Source of the DNA: Morchella semilibera
Taxonomy: Eukaryota > Ascomycota > Pezizomycetes > Pezizales > Morchellaceae
Assembly: GCA_009192285.1 (NCBI GenBank)
Contig: WBVU01000004.1
Coordinates: forward strand, 2,192,001 to 2,256,000
Length of the DNA: 64,000 nucleotides
Direction: 5' to 3'
A program made the translations under genes and the position numbers. The notes beneath the pieces were generated by a model. That model was not told the origin of the DNA, searched no databases, and saw only the letters and a program-made list of their open reading frames with translations. Below are positions 62,201 through 64,000 of this stretch, one piece after another; position 1 is the first letter of the stretch, and every line of letters begins with the position of its first letter.

Positions 62201-63357
62201 ACGGTAGAATCCGTCTTCGGCCCATACCATCATGCATGGCTCCTTGGCATATGCATGCAGATTACCAGCCCGCATATGTACGAATGTATAAAAACGAATA
62301 TGGTCGATTTTTGTACGCCTAATGAGTTGTAGAACCATGCAACTGATCTTTCCTTTCTAGGCTTCGGAAACTTGTCACAGATCGAATACTCCTAGAAAGA
62401 GTTTATTCTCAAGTAGCTGGCATCTTGTCAAATGACGCAGATTCAGACGTAGAGGTGTGCACTAGGAATGAAATGAGATGGCGGATCATCTTAGTCGTTA
62501 TTCTCAAGATTCAATTTCATGAAGTTTATGAAGAGAGCAGCCTTAGCTTGTGTTCGGGGGCTTGGGTTTTCTAGTCTAGCCGTATCCAACGGAAGTACTG
62601 TGTTCAAACACGTGTATGTGTGGTTGCTTAATTCCATTGGGGTGATATTCGTGTGTATTATGGTCATTGTACTAGACTACGCGGGGGACTTGACATATGT
62701 CTTCGTGGAGAATGTTTAAGGTCCCATTGGCCAGAGATATACTTGTTTACATTATATCTAGGTCAGAAGTAAAAAGGAAACTGCAGTACTACTGACGAAA
62801 AAAAGACATCGTTTTCTCTTTACCACTCTTGAATCTTACAAAGCACATCGTTTTCCCAAACCATGGTATTCCTATGTGGTGTTGGTTTACACGAGCTACA
62901 TGTAGTTCAAAGATATATACAGTTACGTACGGACTCCTATATCATATGCGCAGAGAGCTTTCATTAAAAGATTATATACCTACACACATACAAATTAACC
63001 ACGGACTCTAGGTAGACACTGACCTAAAGATTTCAGATACTGTACATGTTGGTGCGCAGGGTCCAACAGCTCGTTGCGTACCAATAGAGAATATTATCGC
63101 CACCCGCCGGCCACATCCATCTCTTTACAGGCCTGTGGTTACACCATGTCACCACCAAAGCCATTCATGTGTTTCTTTTCTTATTTTCTAGGTAGGTAGA
63201 AATGATTCCGTCGGTTTGGTGTGCAGCTAGCCTCTAGCACAGCACTCGATGAGCCGCAGTACATTCGTACGTACTGTCACTCGTTGAACGTACTATTAAA
63301 TACCCACCTCCTTACATACGATGACATTCGCTCGCCGAGCTATCTCAACTATATATT
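56288..63357. other. About 7 kb gene-poor region
   Basis: No gene is supported. A 212-codon open frame at 58401-59039 has no domain and crosses A- and T-homopolymer runs. Seen here: a block at 56625-56648 shared with 9356-9379, GGTGGGG repeats near 56900-56925, AGCT repeats near 56738-56755, and TACATGTA near 57290, 57354, 57411, 58176, 60637, 61931 and 62898. A 15-base direct repeat (CTACTCGTTGTGGGC) sits near 60433 and 60660. Confidence 0.55.
56625..56648. repeat. Block shared with the inverted-repeat element at 9.3 kb
   Basis: 24 bases starting AGAGAAACAGCCAAGCC are identical to 9356-9379, and TTATTGGCCG follows in both (near 56708 and 9385). The terminal arms of the 9.3 kb element are not seen here, so this is probably a decayed or different-length relative. 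Confidence 0.65.
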
Positions 63358-64000
63358 ATGTCTCGTCGGCTCTCACAGTATCAATTCATTGCTCACATGG
63401 CCTACAACACAAACCTACGCCAAAACGAAGGTTCCCCTTCCCCCTCCACCGACTCAGGGGATGATGACCGTAGCAGTATGACGACGTTATCCTCTTCTTT
63501 CGGGGGGTACTCGCCGTACGAGAACACAAGTCGTCAGATATCTCCGGCAAGCGATACGCCCTTCAGTGCTTTTGGTTGCTCGTTTCCTTTTGGTGATTAT
63601 AGCCAAACCGGGCTGGGGGGAATTGGTGGTCAAATCAATTACATACAGAATGTTTATCCGCATGATGGATCTATCGATTACGAACTTTTGATTCCCCGGA
63701 GTACGCGTCTTTCCAGTCAAGAGATATCGTCCCCAGAACTCTTTAAGTATGCCCTCAATGAAATATCTATCGTCCTACTACTATACACCCAGAATCTAAC
63801 ACACTCCTAGCCCATGGCTGCCGGTACCTGGGGTAGAATGTTATTTACCGCAAACAGAGGCCCCCTCCCCCTCTTCCTCCGGTCCTGAATGCACAAACTC
63901 TCAACCAACCGGCCCAAGTAACTCTAAGAAATGCGATGAAGACGAATGTGAAAAGGAACATAGGAAGTAAGTAATGCTTGGAATTAAACTACGATTTCGG
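63358..64000 (+). CDS. Unrecognised protein, N-terminal part (runs off window)
   Basis: Exons 63358-63746 and 63811-63966, then a GTAAGT donor; the rest lies beyond the right edge. Intron 1 (GTATGC..CTCCTAG) keeps the frame, joining SPELF to NPWLPVPGVECYLPQTEAPS. The sequence is Ser/Gly/Tyr-rich and disordered (SFGGYSPYENTSRQISPASD), ending SNSKKCDEDECEKEHR, a charged Cys-containing stretch that might begin a zinc-binding or nuclear domain. No family is recognised. The proper splice sites and reading frame across the intron support a real gene. ATG 63397 is an alternative start. Confidence 0.6.

Noticed and set aside
1-64000. Retroelement, virus-derived element or CRISPR array
   Set aside because: No reverse transcriptase, integrase, capsid or long terminal repeat was recognised, and no regularly spaced repeat array; only small inverted-repeat elements are visible.

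Overview
This window is nuclear DNA of a filamentous ascomycete (Pezizomycotina). The protein families are fungal. Introns are short (about 45-95 bp), and those checked have GT..AG ends with CTAAC/CTAAT-like branch sites. The set includes NTO1, Yta7/ATAD2, CSN1, a fungal-type C2H2 protein, GH51, a hydrolase-NB-ARC-TPR NLR and a DUF3431 protein. Wide AT-rich gaps full of small inverted-repeat elements and a strongly iterated palindrome suggest a lineage with a loose genome, possibly Pezizomycetes, but I cannot place it from sequence alone.

Layout. Left edge to 4493 (-): NTO1-like PHD/EPL1 histone acetyltransferase subunit, its C-terminus cut by the window edge. 6843-7979 (+): cystinosin/ERS1-type PQ-loop transporter, divergent from NTO1. 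7980-17900: about 10 kb without a supportable gene, AT- and TpA-rich, with at least four types of short inverted-repeat element and a G-rich tandem duplication. 17900-22037 (+): C2H2 zinc-finger protein preceded by a long trinucleotide-rich leader. 23166-27873 (+): abnormal-spindle (ASPM)-like CH/IQ protein. 30094-35509 (+): Yta7/ATAD2-type AAA ATPase. 36696-38473 (+): COP9 signalosome subunit 1. 39957-41565 (+): very GC-rich F-box protein. 42451-45187 (-): secreted GH51 alpha-L-arabinofuranosidase with 12 exons. About 46810-50297 (+): NLR with hydrolase, NB-ARC and TPR domains. 50298-55021: gene-poor, with a tRNA-like (probably SINE) sequence. 55022-56287 (+): DUF3431 membrane-anchored protein. 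56288-63357: gene-poor. 63358 to the right edge (+): start of an unrecognised gene.

The genes do not form a pathway cluster. Most are single-copy housekeeping genes for chromatin, spindle, ubiquitin and vacuole functions. One carbohydrate-active enzyme and one innate-immunity-type NLR lie between them.

Two signals cut across the whole window. First, the palindrome TACATGTA occurs about 48 times by eye, where about one copy is expected, and always outside recognised exons. Second, the conserved single-copy genes NTO1, ASPM-like and Yta7 carry single-base frame breaks, several of them in homopolymer runs. These look more like residual sequence error than gene death, whereas GH51, C2H2, F-box, DUF3431 and ERS1 read cleanly.
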